Of a stretch of DNA of 6,294 nt, positions 6,029 to 6,294 are shown piece after piece. The position numbers and the translations under genes are program-made. The stretch is from contig JAFAWJ010000067.1 in assembly GCA_019242065.1 (NCBI GenBank), positions 1-6,294 on the forward strand, written 5' to 3'. The notes under the pieces were generated by a model. That model was not told the DNA's origin. It saw only the letters and a program-made list of their open reading frames with translations, and ran no database searches. The stretch comes from Chloroflexota bacterium. Lineage in GTDB: Bacteria > Chloroflexota > UBA6077 > CF-72. Each line of letters starts with the position of its first letter. Position 1 is the first letter of the stretch.

Positions 6029-6294
6029 TGTCAGAACCGGGTAAGTTCTCGACAGACAGCTAAAACACAATTTCCGTGGGTCGCCAAGAAGATGATCGCG
6101 GCTACTGCGCTCTGCACCGGCCAGGCTCGAAGGCAGGGCGGGTGGTGCCGGGAGCCAAGCGGTATGTCCTACAGCGGCACTAGCTTCTGCAGCGCGCCAC
6201 TCGCCCTGCTTGCGCGCGAGCACCATGTCGGGCCTCGGACGCTGCATCGCTGGTTACAGGCGTATCGTCGGCACGGCCTGAACGGGCTTGCCCG
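6029..6294 (+). mobile_element. Probable left end of a transposon (continues beyond the window)
   Basis: TGTCAGAAC (6029-6037) and GTTCT-C-GACA (6045-6054) form an inverted repeat with one bulged base. A second GACAG-like unit and an AT-richer stretch follow (6055-6075), and then a plus-strand helix-turn-helix of transposase type. TGT/ACA termini with repeated TGTC or GACA binding sites are typical of the Mu/Tn552/Tn7-like DDE transposon group. The opposite end, target duplication and downstream genes are outside the window, so the boundary and family are provisional. Confidence 0.4.
6164..6294 (+). CDS. N-terminal fragment of a DDE transposase/integrase (HTH domain), truncated by the window
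   Basis: The frame from ATG 6164 runs uninterrupted off the right edge (43 codons plus two bases). Residues 13-42 read as a helix-turn-helix: LALLAREHHV, GPRTLHRWLQAYRRHGLNGL. The pattern LAREhxVxxRTLxRWLxxYRxxGLxGLA is characteristic of the N-terminal DNA-binding domain of Mu/TniA/TnsB-like and IS481-like transposases. GGGAG at 6150-6154 is a plausible ribosome binding site nine bases upstream. The same frame is open further upstream, with another ATG at 6026, but those residues do not resemble a transposase. The expected upstream part of the domain appears instead in another frame (AKRYVLQRH, TAG stop at 6181-6183, LLQR), which suggests a frameshifted N-terminus. The gene may be a pseudogene, or it may really start at 6164; the catalytic DDE domain is not in view. 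Confidence 0.6.
   Translation, partial: MSYSGTSFCSAPLALLAREHHVGPRTLHRWLQAYRRHGLNGLA

Noticed and set aside
6005..6247. An 80-codon minus-strand frame opposite the transposase start
   Set aside because: It has no motif and is antisense to the clear helix-turn-helix coding frame.
1..6294. CRISPR arrays, tRNA or rRNA genes
   Set aside because: No direct repeats with regular unique spacers, no cloverleaf-like tRNA with a CCA or TTCGA arm, and no rRNA-like stretches were seen on either strand. The only regular repeat is the protein-level TPR array.

Overview
The window is moderately GC-rich bacterial DNA carrying three complete genes, all on the minus strand, and the start of what looks like a mobile element at the right edge on the plus strand. 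A 1,166-residue SARP/LAL-type regulator beside a putative F420-dependent luciferase-like oxidoreductase fits Chloroflexota or Actinomycetota best. This is an inference from gene families; there is no rRNA or marker gene to settle it.

Layout from right to left, the direction in which the three genes are read. The last ~265 bases (about 6029-6294, plus strand) hold a TGTC/GACA inverted repeat and the N-terminal helix-turn-helix of a transposase or integrase that runs off the window; its upstream part looks frameshifted or degraded. A 120-base spacer with a perfect 9-bp dyad follows. Next is an LLM-class, probably F420-dependent oxidoreductase (5905 to 5042) with a strong ribosome binding site. 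A 657-base gap (5041 to 4385) has no convincing gene, but it contains several inverted repeats and a pair of overlapping antisense small ORFs. The centre of the window is a giant transcriptional regulator (4384 to 884). It has an N-terminal SARP winged helix and BTAD domain, an NB-ARC-like ATPase, a very regular TPR array and a C-terminal LuxR helix-turn-helix. After 83 bases containing a perfect 9-bp-stem dyad comes a histidine phosphatase (800 to 165). The last 164 bases hold no supported gene.

Functional reading: the regulator is a STAND-type switch protein in which ligand or partner sensing by the TPRs and ATP binding would control DNA binding. It carries two potential DNA-binding heads, one at each end, and this is the most notable feature of the window. 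Its likely co-directional partner is the phosphatase just downstream. The oxidoreductase is co-directional but far upstream, so it is probably a separate transcription unit. No CRISPR array, tRNA, rRNA or recognised riboswitch was seen.
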